This document shows positions 1-7,442 of a stretch of DNA of 17,944 nt, one piece after another (position 1 is the stretch's first letter; the number at the start of each line of letters is the position of its first letter). Made by a program: the position numbers and the translations under genes. The DNA lies in assembly GCA_034440355.1 (NCBI GenBank), contig JAWXBY010000035.1:1-17944 (forward strand). Direction: 5' to 3'. Below the pieces are notes generated by a model that searched no databases, was not told where the DNA came from, and was given only the letters and a program-made list of their open reading frames with translations. The DNA comes from SZUA-430 sp034440355 (GTDB lineage Bacteria > Pseudomonadota > Alphaproteobacteria > Micropepsales > Micropepsaceae).

Positions 1-153
1 CTGGTGGTCAGTCACGGCTGGTTCATGCAATAGCGAGGCGCATCCACAGTGATAACGCGCTCGTGAACCCCGGCGTCCCAGCGCCACGTTGAATTCGCCC
101 CGCAATCTTCCCAGTCTGCGCCCACGCCAGCCGGCGACAATTCAGGGGATGAC
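1..153. other. Non-coding left edge with possible gene tail
   Basis: No convincing gene lies here. The forward frame starting at base 1 reads LVVSHGWFMQ and stops at 31-33, so the first 33 bases could be the last codons of a gene beginning left of the window. Ten residues are too few to assign a family. The rest is leader for the next gene, ending in a good Shine-Dalgarno sequence (AGGGG at 144-148) five bases before the ATG at 154. No clear sigma-70 promoter is visible. Confidence 0.3.
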
Positions 154-1983
154 ATGCTGTCGAAGAATTTGCTGCAAGGCCTCGCCGTAGCCCTCGTGTC
201 GCTGACCGCCGCCGGCTGCGTCGACGACATCGCAATCACCGGCACAGCCACCGCCGCCGAGACCGACACATCGACCAGCGCGCAAGCCCTGCGCAGACTC
301 TTCGCCGACAGCGACGAAGCCTCGCTCAAAGTCAGCCCGATCAGCGCCCTCTTCCGCGGCGACCAGCGTTACGCGGATCAGTTCGGCGACTACACCTCCG
401 ACGCTTTCATCGCCCAGCTGCGCGCCGACGCCGAGAGCGAATGGAAGCGCCTGCACGAAATCGACCGCGCCAGCCTCAACGCCCAAGACCAAATCGCCTA
501 CGACGTCTTCGAATATCAGACACGCCAGTCGCTCGACGCCCTCACGCCCGAAATAGTCGCGCTCACCGTCGTGCGCCCGATCAACCACATGGGCGGCTTG
601 CACGTTCAATACCCGGACATCAACTCCTGCAAATCCGCCGCGCCATACAAGACGGCGAAGGACTACGATAACGGCCTCAAGCGTATGGACGGCTTCGCCG
701 CCTATATCGACCGCGTCATCGGTCGCATGCGCGAAGGCATCAAGAGCCGCGTCGTCGAAACCAAACTCACGACGCGCATCATGATCACGCAACTCGACGA
801 CCTCATCGGACAAGGCGTCGACAAAAGCCCGTTCTGGCAGCCGATCGTCAACATGCCGAAGGACATCGCCGAGCCCGACCGCGCGCGCCTCACGGCCGCC
901 TACCGCACCGAGATCGGCGATAAAGTCGTCCCTGCCTACAAGCGCCTGCAAGCGTTCCTGAAGAAGGAATATTTGCCCGCCGCCCGCACGGCAGTCGGTC
1001 TCAATGCGATGCCCGGCGGCGCGAAGCTCTACAAACTTCTCGTCGAACAATCGACGACGACCAAGATGACGGCCGACGAGATCCACAAAATCGGTCTAAC
1101 CGAAGTCACCCGCATCAAGAACGAGATGGACCAAGTCCGCCGCACGGTGGGCTTCAAGGGCAACCTGCACGCCTTCTTCGAACACCTGCGCACCGCGAAG
1201 GAGTTCGAGCCCGCATCGCGCGAAGACCTGCAAACCCGCTACGCCGAAATTGAAAAACGCATCCTGGCCGCCGTGCCCCGGGACTTCTCATTAACGCCGA
1301 AGACGAAACTCGAACTTCGCCCCGTCCCCGACTACTTGGAGCAAAGCCAAGCCGCCGGTTACTACAACCAAGGCACGCCCGACGGTGCACGCCCGGGCGT
1401 CTTCTTCTTCAACACCTATGATCTGCCGTCGCGCAAGATCTGGGGCATGGAAACGCTCTTCCTGCATGAAGCGATTCCGGGCCATCACTTCCAAATCAGC
1501 CTCGCCCAAGAAAACGAAGGCCTCCCGAACTTCATGCGCTTCGGCGGCAACACGGCCTATGTCGAAGGCTGGGCCCTCTACGCCGAATGGGTCGGCCGCG
1601 AACTCGGCATGTACAAAGACCCGTACCAAATGTTCGGCCACCTGAACGACGAACAACTCCGCGCGCTGCGCCTGGTCGTCGACACGGGCCTGCACTCAAA
1701 GGGTTGGACCCGCGACAAAGCCATCAAGTTCATGCTCGACAACTCCGCCCTCAGCGTCACCGAAACAACACAAGAGGTCGACCGCTACATCGTCAACCCC
1801 AGCCAAGCCCTGGGCTACAAAGTCGGCCAGTTGACCATCAAACGCCTACGCGCCGAAGCCGAACAATCTCTAGGCGCGCGTTTCAACATCAAAAACTTCC
1901 ACGCCCAAGTGCTGGACACCGGCTCCCTGCCGATGGACGTACTGGAAGCGAAAATCAAACACTGGCTGATAACCTCGCGCTAA
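154..1983 (+). CDS. DUF885 family metallopeptidase-like lipoprotein
   Basis: A 609-residue protein of the DUF885 family, whose members are exported proteins resembling zinc metallopeptidases (gluzincin-like); no substrate is established. Seen in the sequence: a short hydrophobic N-terminus ending in an AAGC lipobox-like motif (Cys22), which suggests a lipoprotein signal, although Ala rather than Leu at -3 makes it marginal. The family core is intact: HEAIPGHH at residues 438-445 (likely zinc ligands and catalytic Glu439), EGWALYAE from Glu471 (likely third ligand) and the downstream DTGLHSKGW and NPSQALGY blocks. Length is normal for the family. The ATG at 154 has AGGGG five bases upstream. 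The gene appears monocistronic and ends two bases before a palindromic repeat that probably terminates it. Family assignment is firm; peptidase activity is inferred. Confidence 0.93.
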   Translation: MLSKNLLQGLAVALVSLTAAGCVDDIAITGTATAAETDTSTSAQALRRLFADSDEASLKVSPISALFRGDQRYADQFGDYTSDAFIAQLRADAESEWKRLHEIDRASLNAQDQIAYDVFEYQTRQSLDALTPEIVALTVVRPINHMGGLHVQYPDINSCKSAAPYKTAKDYDNGLKRMDGFAAYIDRVIGRMREGIKSRVVETKLTTRIMITQLDDLIGQGVDKSPFWQPIVNMPKDIAEPDRARLTAAYRTEIGDKVVPAYKRLQAFLKKEYLPAARTAVGLNAMPGGAKLYKLLVEQSTTTKMTADEIHKIGLTEVTRIKNEMDQVRRTVGFKGNLHAFFEHLRTAKEFEPASREDLQTRYAEIEKRILAAVPRDFSLTPKTKLELRPVPDYLEQSQAAGYYNQGTPDGARPGVFFFNTYDLPSRKIWGMETLFLHEAIPGHHFQISLAQENEGLPNFMRFGGNTAYVEGWALYAEWVGRELGMYKDPYQMFGHLNDEQLRALRLVVDTGLHSKGWTRDKAIKFMLDNSALSVTETTQEVDRYIVNPSQALGYKVGQLTIKRLRAEAEQSLGARFNIKNFHAQVLDTGSLPMDVLEAKIKHWLITSR

Positions 1984-1985
1984 GC

Positions 1986-2071
1986 CTGGGAGCGCGGGCG
2001 TCCCGCCCGCTCTCTCTTGCAGCATCGAAGAATGAAAGAAGGAAGGGCGGGCGGGACGCCCGCGCTCCCAG
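1986..2071. repeat. REPIN-like nested palindrome between convergent genes
   Basis: Two perfectly complementary 25-base arms, 1986-2010 and 2047-2071, flank a 36-base loop. Each arm is itself a hairpin: GCGGGCG (1994-2000), TCC, CGCCCGC (2004-2010) on the left and the mirror image on the right. Two REP-type hairpins in inverted orientation is the architecture of a REPIN. The left arm starts two bases after the DUF885 stop and the right arm ends one base before the modC stop, so the element fills the convergent gap and could act as a bidirectional terminator. Its spurious translations (GGTPALP, GRDARAPR) are of a kind often produced by dispersed GC-rich repeats. Only one copy is present in this window. 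Confidence 0.8.
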
Positions 2072-2072
2072 A

Positions 2073-3140
2073 CTACCGCGCCAGCGCCACCGACTTCACC
2101 AGCGCCACCACCTTCGCGCCGGGTGCAAGATTCAACCGCGCCACCGCATCCGCCGTCAACTCCGCCAGCAGCCGCCCCTTGCCCACATGCAACGCCATGC
2201 GCACCACGTGCGGCGCAGCGGGCCTCACCTCGTCCACAACCGCATCGAACATATTCTGAACGGAGATCGCCGTGGGCCGCTCAAGCGCGATCGAAACATC
2301 GCGCGCCGCGACACGGATCGCGACCCGCGCCCCGACCTCGCGCGCAAGCAACGGCAATCTGAACCCACCAACGGGGGTAGCAACGACGCTCAGGCCCCGC
2401 ACAGCGTCGTGGCTCTCAACTCGTCCGTCTAAGATCGCCCCCAACCCCAACGTCTCAGCCTCGACCGGCAAATCAAGCCGGCTCGTCAACGCACCCAGCG
2501 CTCCGGATGCAGCAACCGCGCCGTTTGCCAGTAACACCACATCACTCGCGAGCCGCAGCACCTCATCCGCATCATGGGTGACGTAGATAATCGGAATCCC
2601 GAACCGCGCGTTCAGCTCCTCGAGGTACGGCAACACCTCACCCTTGCGCGCCGCATCCAGCGATGCCAACGGCTCGTCCATCAGCAACACCGCCGGCTGC
2701 GCCAGCAACGCGCGGCCGACCGCCACGCGTTGCCGTTCCCCACCCGACAGCGTCACGGGCTTGCGCGCCAGCAGCGCCTCGATCCCAAGCATGCGGATCA
2801 CGCTCTCCGCATCGATCGCCTTCACGCCCTTCGCGCGCGCGAAACCGTAGAGCAGATTGTCCTTCACGCTGAGATGCGGAAACAACCGCCCGTCCTGAAA
2901 CACGACCCCCGCGCGACGCCGCTGCGCTGGCACATCAATCCCGCGCGCCGCATCGAACAGCACCACGTCGCCCACCTGAATGCGTCCGCGCTCCGGTCGC
3001 ACGAGTCCCGCAATCGCCTTGACGATCGTGCTCTTGCCTGCACCCGATCGGCCGAACAGCGCGGTCACCCCGCCGCCCGCCTCGAACGCAACGTTCAGCG
3101 AAAAATTGTCGAGCCTCTTCGCGATATCGACGCTAATCAC
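2073..3140 (-). CDS. modC: Molybdate ABC transporter ATP-binding protein ModC
   Basis: A 355-residue ATPase that powers molybdate import through ModB. Seen: Walker A GRSGAGKST (30-38), Q-loop Gln82 in VVFQDGRLF, ABC signature LSGGERQ (131-137), Walker B LLMDEP (152-157) and H-loop His189 in YVTHD. After the ATPase domain comes a C-terminal Mop/TOBE-type region (about 290-352, starting near ISVQNMF), which in ModC proteins binds oxyanion and tunes transport. The start is GTG; the sequence GTGA at 3140-3137 holds both this start and the modB stop, a four-base overlap typical of translational coupling. It is the last gene of the modABC operon and ends next to the palindromic repeat. The molybdate rather than sulfate or iron assignment rests on the modA and modB neighbours and the Mop domain. 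Confidence 0.95.
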   Translation of the reverse strand: MISVDIAKRLDNFSLNVAFEAGGGVTALFGRSGAGKSTIVKAIAGLVRPERGRIQVGDVVLFDAARGIDVPAQRRRAGVVFQDGRLFPHLSVKDNLLYGFARAKGVKAIDAESVIRMLGIEALLARKPVTLSGGERQRVAVGRALLAQPAVLLMDEPLASLDAARKGEVLPYLEELNARFGIPIIYVTHDADEVLRLASDVVLLANGAVAASGALGALTSRLDLPVEAETLGLGAILDGRVESHDAVRGLSVVATPVGGFRLPLLAREVGARVAIRVAARDVSIALERPTAISVQNMFDAVVDEVRPAAPHVVRMALHVGKGRLLAELTADAVARLNLAPGAKVVALVKSVALAR

Positions 3141-3829
3141 GGCGCGCCTGTCATCGCGCGCACGCGCCGCGCAAGCATCTCGGAGATGATCAACCCCACC
3201 AACGCGATGATGATCGACAGCAACGCCAGCCGCGCCGCCATCGCATCCCCATCCGGCGTCTGGATCGCCTGATAGATCGCCAGCGGCAACGTCTGCGTCT
3301 CACCGGGAATGTTCGATGCGAACGTGATCACCGCGCCGAACTCGCCGAGGCTCGCTGCGAACGCGACCACTGCGCCCGCTAAAATCCCCGGCAGCATCAA
3401 CGGCAACGTGATCGACACGAACCGGTCGATCCCGCCCGCCCCCAACGTGCGCGCCGCATCCTCAAGCCCACGGTCCACGGCATCGAGCGCCAGCCGGATC
3501 GCGCGCACCATCAACGGAAACGCCATCACCGCGGTCGCCAGCGACGCCCCTTCGCTGGTGAACGCCAATCGGATACCGAAATTCTCATAAAGCCAATGCC
3601 CGATCGGCCCGCGCACGCCGAACCCGATGAGCAGCAGATAGCCCACCACCACCGGCGGCAGCACCAACGGCAAATGCACGAAGCCGTCGAAAACCGTCTT
3701 GCCCCAAAACCGCCCGCGCGAAAGCACCCACGCCGTCACCACCGCGAACGGCAAACTGAACGCGACCGACCGCAGCGCGACCGTTAGGCTCAGCCACAAT
3801 GCCTGCAGTTCCGCTTCGCTCAAGCCCAA
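3137..3829 (-). CDS. modB: Molybdate ABC transporter permease ModB
   Basis: The inner-membrane permease of the molybdate importer, 230 residues, with about five hydrophobic segments. Recognisable ModB blocks include HLPLVLPPVVVGYLLL, FPLMVRAIRLAL, the EAA-type loop EDAARTLGAGG that contacts ModC, and SLGEFGAVITFASNIPGET. I place the start at TTG (3829-3827): GAGG, which overlaps the modA stop, lies five bases upstream, and the resulting length matches the roughly 229 residues of E. coli ModB. The open frame continues upstream to 3940, but that extension lies inside modA and has an Arg/Ser-rich composition unlike a permease. The gene begins seven bases after modA and overlaps modC by four bases, so the three genes are almost certainly one transcript. 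Confidence 0.93.
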   Translation of the reverse strand: MGLSEAELQALWLSLTVALRSVAFSLPFAVVTAWVLSRGRFWGKTVFDGFVHLPLVLPPVVVGYLLLIGFGVRGPIGHWLYENFGIRLAFTSEGASLATAVMAFPLMVRAIRLALDAVDRGLEDAARTLGAGGIDRFVSITLPLMLPGILAGAVVAFAASLGEFGAVITFASNIPGETQTLPLAIYQAIQTPDGDAMAARLALLSIIIALVGLIISEMLARRVRAMTGAP

Positions 3830-3836
3830 GACAACC

Positions 3837-4604
3837 TCACGGCGGCGGCAAGACCGAAAACCCGTATCGCTTGAACACGCCGGCTGCCTTGGCGCCGACG
3901 ATATAGGCGAGAAACGCCTTCGCCTCAGGCCCATCGGCACTCGCGGTTAACGCGACCGGATACACAATCCGCGGGTGCGTATCGGCCGGAAACACGTCGA
4001 CGGTACGCACCTTCGACTCGGCCTTCGCATCGGTCTCGTACACAATGCCAAGTGACGCCTCGCCGCGCGCAACATAGGCAAGCGCCGCCCGCACGTTCTC
4101 GGCTCGCGCAATCTTGTTCGCCACCGCATCCCACACGCCGAGCACCGTCAGCGCCGCCTTCGCATACTTGCCCGCAGGCACCGTGTCCGGATCGGCGAGC
4201 GCAAGCCTGCTGTCGCCGAGGGCCGCAGCAAGCGCAAACCCCGGCGCGATGGTCAGCACCACCGTCGAGCCTAACGGCGCAACAAGCACCAGCCGGTTCG
4301 ACAGCACGTCACGCCGCGTCGCCGTCCGTATCAACTTGCGCTCGGCTAGGTAATCCATCCACTCGGCGTCGGCGGAGAAGAACAGATCCGCATCCGCCCC
4401 CGCCTCGATCTGTCGCGCAAGAAGCGACGAGGCGGCGAACGAGAACTTCACCTTCCCTCCCCCTGATGCTTCATAATCCTCGCCGATATCCTGCAGCGCG
4501 TTCGTCAAAGACGCCGCCGCAAACACGGTGACGTCGCGCTCCGCGCTCGACGCGCCGGGTGCGACGGCCGCCATCAACGACACAAATGCGAGAAAGCGCC
4601 ACAT
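3837..4604 (-). CDS. modA: Periplasmic molybdate-binding protein ModA
   Basis: The 255-residue substrate-binding protein that captures molybdate (or tungstate) in the periplasm and delivers it to ModB. Seen: a signal peptide with a hydrophobic stretch at residues 3-15 and a likely cleavage after ASSA (residue 21), then the family's opening FAAASLTNAL with Ser32 as a probable oxyanion ligand, FAASSLLARQIEAGADADLF with Ser59/Ser60 as the second serine site, and Tyr189 in GIVYET, the position that caps the anion in known ModA structures. Length is normal. It is the first gene of modABC; the ATG at 4604 lies ten bases from a ModE-type palindrome and has only a weak Shine-Dalgarno (GGGA). The Mo-box predicts repression when molybdate is plentiful. 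Confidence 0.94.
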   Translation of the reverse strand: MWRFLAFVSLMAAVAPGASSAERDVTVFAAASLTNALQDIGEDYEASGGGKVKFSFAASSLLARQIEAGADADLFFSADAEWMDYLAERKLIRTATRRDVLSNRLVLVAPLGSTVVLTIAPGFALAAALGDSRLALADPDTVPAGKYAKAALTVLGVWDAVANKIARAENVRAALAYVARGEASLGIVYETDAKAESKVRTVDVFPADTHPRIVYPVALTASADGPEAKAFLAYIVGAKAAGVFKRYGFSVLPPP

Positions 4605-4613
4605 GACCAGTCC

Positions 4614-4637
4614 CGTTATCTCCCACTAAAGATAACG
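4614..4637. promoter_or_regulatory. Mo-box: predicted ModE operator of modABC
   Basis: A perfect inverted repeat, CGTTATCT (4614-4621), an eight-base spacer, then AGATAACG (4630-4637). The half-sites closely resemble the CGTTATAT/ATATAACG halves of ModE operators described in E. coli and Rhodobacter capsulatus. It lies between modA and the divergent modE and overlaps the predicted -10 of modA, so bound ModE should block modA transcription. Recognition is by resemblance and context only. Confidence 0.82.
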
Positions 4638-4656
4638 CATCGCGGCAGCTTTGCAA
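4629..4656 (-). promoter_or_regulatory. Candidate sigma-70 promoter of modABC
   Basis: On the minus strand, TTGCAA (4656-4651, -35-like) and TATCTT (4634-4629, -10-like) are separated by 16 bases. The -10 lies largely within the right half of the Mo-box, the usual geometry for a repressor that excludes RNA polymerase. The match to consensus is moderate. Confidence 0.4.
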
Positions 4657-4685
4657 AACTGGCCGACCTCAGCCACAGTCTAGCC

Positions 4686-5030
4686 ATGGCGCGCATCACG
4701 CTTCGCATCGACTTGGACGGCAAGGGCTCGATCGGCCCGGGCAAGGTGCGCCTGCTCGAACTCATCGATCAGCACGGCTCGATCCGCCGTGCCGGCGCCG
4801 AACTGAAGATGAGCTACGCCCGCGCCTGGGGCCTTGTGCGCGATCTCACAACCACCTTCGGCGAGCCCGTCGTCAACGCCTCACCCGGCGGCAAATCCGG
4901 CGGCGGCGCCACGCTCACGCCCCTGGGCCGCAAAGTGATCGACGCCTATCGCACCGCCGAACGCCGCGCCGAGGCCGCCGCGCAGCCGCAACTCGCCATG
5001 CTTAAGCGCCAAGTGAAACGCAGCGCCTAA
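4686..5030 (+). CDS. ModE-type DNA-binding regulator, one-domain form
   Basis: A 114-residue winged helix-turn-helix protein of the ModE N-terminal (LysR-like) type. Seen: the recognition region GSIRRAGAELKMSYARAW (about 37-54), the counterpart of the E. coli ModE helix-turn-helix, and the wing SPGGKSGGGATLTPLG (about 75-90). The protein ends about 25 residues later and lacks the C-terminal tandem Mop domains that bind molybdate in full-length ModE. How it senses molybdate is therefore unclear; a separate Mop-domain protein, or the Mop domain of ModC, might take part. It is divergent from modA across 81 bases holding the Mo-box, supporting its role as the local regulator. The ATG at 4686 has no strong Shine-Dalgarno, so a leaderless or weakly translated message is possible. 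Confidence 0.88.
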   Translation: MARITLRIDLDGKGSIGPGKVRLLELIDQHGSIRRAGAELKMSYARAWGLVRDLTTTFGEPVVNASPGGKSGGGATLTPLGRKVIDAYRTAERRAEAAAQPQLAMLKRQVKRSA

Positions 5031-5171
5031 CCGACAGAACAACCGGCGCACGAGTTTCGCGTGGTCTGCGGGCAACGTCACATCAGAACCTGCGCCAAAC
5101 CGTTGCGACGCACCCCATGCGCTGATACCACCCACTTAGAGGGCCTTCGGGGGAGGGCTTGGGGGAACACT

Positions 5172-5831
5172 ATGCGTTGGGTTGAAGCGGCTTTTGGCGC
5201 CGCCGTTTTGGCAATCGTCGTAACGGCGCCAGCGAACGCGGGTGAGCGCCGCAATTGGTACGGCGGCGTTCAATTCGAGGCCAACGAGAACGACTTCACC
5301 GGCGCCATCACTGCGACGTCCGTCTGCAGTATCCTTGGTCTCACACCATGCCCCGTTGTCGGCGAAGAGGTGACGCGCAGTTCGGCCACCGGCTACGGCG
5401 CGCTCGCGACGCTTGGCACCAGGATCGGAAACTTTCGGATCGAAGGCGAAGTCGGGTTTCGCCGGGCCGATGCCACGCAGCGCGCAACGCTCACGCAAAC
5501 GACGGCAATGTTGAACGGCCTCTTCGACGTTCCCGTGAGCGACAGCATCACCCTTTCCGTCGGCGGCGGCGTCGGGCTTGATTTCGTCTCCTGGGATCAC
5601 GAGACCAACACTGACGCGGACGACAGTTCGCTTGCCTATCAAGGCATCGCCGAGATCAGTTTCGCGCTGACCGATACCATCGATTTGACCCTCGACTACC
5701 GCTATGCCGTCGCCACCGACCTGGCGTTGGAGGGCGTCACGATGCAGTACAACTCGACCAACACCGTCGCGCTCACGCTCGACGAAGTCGACACCCAATC
5801 CGTTTCGGTCGGTTTCCGTTTCGCTCTCTAG
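5172..5831 (+). CDS. Outer-membrane beta-barrel protein
   Basis: A 219-residue secreted protein with the appearance of a small eight-stranded OmpA-like/Opa-like porin fold. Seen: a signal peptide (residues 1-23, hydrophobic core AAVLAIVV, cleavage after ANA), then alternating hydrophobic and polar strands rich in Gly and aromatic residues (WYGGVQFEAN, ATGYGALATLGTRIG, FRIEGEVGFRRAD, ISLSVGGG-like turns, LTLDYRYAVAT) and a final strand ending GFRFAL. Two cysteines in the first external loop (SVCSILGLTPCP) could form a disulfide. The start at 5172 is chosen because GGGGGA lies just upstream and the signal peptide begins there; the frame opens earlier, at 5061. Its stop overlaps the murJ stop. 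The specific ligand or role is unknown. Confidence 0.8.
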   Translation: MRWVEAAFGAAVLAIVVTAPANAGERRNWYGGVQFEANENDFTGAITATSVCSILGLTPCPVVGEEVTRSSATGYGALATLGTRIGNFRIEGEVGFRRADATQRATLTQTTAMLNGLFDVPVSDSITLSVGGGVGLDFVSWDHETNTDADDSSLAYQGIAEISFALTDTIDLTLDYRYAVATDLALEGVTMQYNSTNTVALTLDEVDTQSVSVGFRFAL

Positions 5832-7327
5832 CGCTTCCAGCCGAAACCGATCAGCGCGACGCCGTAGCTGCCCAAAGCGGTGATACCCAGCAGCGCCAGA
5901 TAGCTCTCCGCGCGCAAGAACGTGACGCCGGCCAGCACGTCATCCAGAGGCGCCGCAACAAGCCAACTCACCGCCGCCGCAAACACAGCCGCTGCAATGA
6001 TGCGCGGCCCACCGACGGTCAGCCGCGCATCGAGTTTCAAGAAGCCACGCGATGACGCGATCACGGCCAGAATGGCGAGGTTCAACCACGCGCCGATCGA
6101 CGTCCCCAGCGCCAACCCGACCGCACCGAACGACAGCCCGACGATCAGCGCGAGCTTCACCCCAAGGTTCACGACGATCGATGCGACCGTCGCGATCACC
6201 GGCGTGCGCGTATCGCCGCGCGCATGGAACAGCGGCGTCACCGTCCGCAAGATCACGAACGCCGGCAACCCCACGCCATACGCAACTAGCACGCCCGCCG
6301 CCGCCTGTGCCGCCGCGATATCGAAAGCGCCGCGTGCAAACAACCCTTCCATGATGACGTCGGGAAACGCCATGAAGGTCGCGACGCAAGGCAGCGTCAG
6401 CAACAGCCCGATCTCCGTCGCACGGTTGAACGAATGCGCGGCTTTCGCCTCATCGCCTGCAGCCAGCGAGCGCGAAATCTCCGGCAGCAACACCGTGCCC
6501 AGCGCCACGCCGACGACGCCCATCGGAAGTTGGTTCACGCGGTCGGCATAGTAGAGCGACGTCAACTCGCCCACCGCCAAGAAGCTGGCCAGCATCGTGT
6601 CGGCCAGCAGCGAAATCTGCACCCCCGCAGCGCCCAGCGCAGCCGGCCCGAACCGCTGGCCGAAGAGCCGCACATCCTCCGTCAACTTCGGCCACAACGG
6701 AACGACCGGCAGCCCGACCGACCGCGCCGCGATGACGAGCAAAACAACCTCGGCCACACCGCCCGCAAACACGCCCCATGCCGCGGCATGAGCGGCCGTT
6801 GGATAAATGAACGCGACCGCCAGCGAGGCCGCCATAGCGAGGTTCAAGCAAATCGGTGCAGCCGCCGCGGCCCAGAACTTCTGCTCCGCATTCAACATGC
6901 CGCCCAGATGCGTAACGATCGCGACGCAAAGCAGATAGGCGAACGTGATCCGTGTGAGCTCAACGGCCAGCGCCATCTGCTCGGGCCGCTCGGTGAACCC
7001 GGGCGCCAGGACAGCCACCACCCAAGGCATCGCGATCAGGGCTGCGATCAGCAAGACGACCTGAATGATGATCTGCCAGCCCAGCATGTTGCGCGAAAAA
7101 GTCCGCGCGCTCTCACCCTTCAAGCTTGAGTACAAAGGCACGAACGCAGCGTTGTACGCGCCTTCGGCGAAGATGGTGCGAAAGTGGTTCGGCAGGCGGA
7201 ACGCGACCATGAACGCGTCCGACAGCAAGCCGCGCCCCAGGATCGACGCCATGACGATATCGCGCAAAAAGCCGGTGGCACGGCTTAGAAGCGTAAACCC
7301 GCCGACCGAAAGCAGTGCGCGAAACAT
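5828..7327 (-). CDS. murJ: Lipid II flippase MurJ (MviN)
   Basis: A 499-residue polytopic inner-membrane protein of the MOP exporter superfamily that flips lipid II across the membrane for peptidoglycan synthesis; normally essential. Seen: the N-terminal family signature with the conserved arginine and acidic residues (SRATGFLRDIVMAS, then FRLPNHFRTIFAEGAYNAAF), the central QISLLADTMLASFL and YYADRVNQLPMGVVGVALG blocks, and about 14 hydrophobic segments. Length is close to the E. coli protein (511). The ATG at 7327 matches the usual MurJ N-terminus (MFRALLSVGGFT). It stands alone, divergent from a small unknown gene, with a folded leader (7332-7394) immediately upstream. Its TAG stop lies in the palindrome CTAG (5828-5831), shared with the stop of the convergent barrel gene. 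Confidence 0.96.
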   Translation of the reverse strand: MFRALLSVGGFTLLSRATGFLRDIVMASILGRGLLSDAFMVAFRLPNHFRTIFAEGAYNAAFVPLYSSLKGESARTFSRNMLGWQIIIQVVLLIAALIAMPWVVAVLAPGFTERPEQMALAVELTRITFAYLLCVAIVTHLGGMLNAEQKFWAAAAAPICLNLAMAASLAVAFIYPTAAHAAAWGVFAGGVAEVVLLVIAARSVGLPVVPLWPKLTEDVRLFGQRFGPAALGAAGVQISLLADTMLASFLAVGELTSLYYADRVNQLPMGVVGVALGTVLLPEISRSLAAGDEAKAAHSFNRATEIGLLLTLPCVATFMAFPDVIMEGLFARGAFDIAAAQAAAGVLVAYGVGLPAFVILRTVTPLFHARGDTRTPVIATVASIVVNLGVKLALIVGLSFGAVGLALGTSIGAWLNLAILAVIASSRGFLKLDARLTVGGPRIIAAAVFAAAVSWLVAAPLDDVLAGVTFLRAESYLALLGITALGSYGVALIGFGWKR

Positions 7328-7331
7328 GAAC

Positions 7332-7394
7332 CCGTGCGAATCCCGTGAAGCCCGGCCAACATGGCACGGAACACGGGAGGCTCAACCCGCACGG
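7332..7394. promoter_or_regulatory. Nested stem structure in the murJ leader
   Basis: Three nested complementary pairs: CCGTGCG (7332-7338) with CGCACGG (7388-7394), TCCCGTG (7341-7347) with CACGGGA (7372-7378), and GCCA (7355-7358) with TGGC (7362-7365). The murJ message would carry this structure just before its start codon, and the only Shine-Dalgarno-like bases are inside it. A role in translation control is possible but not shown; GC-rich sequence folds readily by chance. Confidence 0.35.
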
Positions 7395-7402
7395 TGGTCA
7401 CA

Positions 7403-7430
7403 GGCCTTGAGGAAAAAACGCGCTCAGGCC
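7403..7430. promoter_or_regulatory. Hairpin in front of the 171-residue gene
   Basis: GGCC-T-TGAG (7403-7411) pairs with CTCAGGCC (7423-7430), eight pairs with one bulged T, around a loop containing six A residues. It lies 12 bases before the ATG at 7443. It has no U-tract and so is not a typical terminator. Function unknown. Confidence 0.3.
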
Positions 7431-7442
7431 ACCCTAAACGCC

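Noticed and set aside
142..1086. 314-codon open frame on the - strand
   Set aside because: It is antisense to the DUF885 gene, has no recognisable domain, and has no supporting ribosome site.
2017..2259. Short + strand ORF beginning with an AGGTPALP-type sequence
   Set aside because: It is a spurious translation of the right arm of the palindromic repeat continuing antisense to modC.
7065..7442. Upstream extension of the 171-residue gene
   Set aside because: The open frame runs back into murJ antisense sequence with shadow-like composition. The ATG at 7443 gives a compact protein after the divergent leader.
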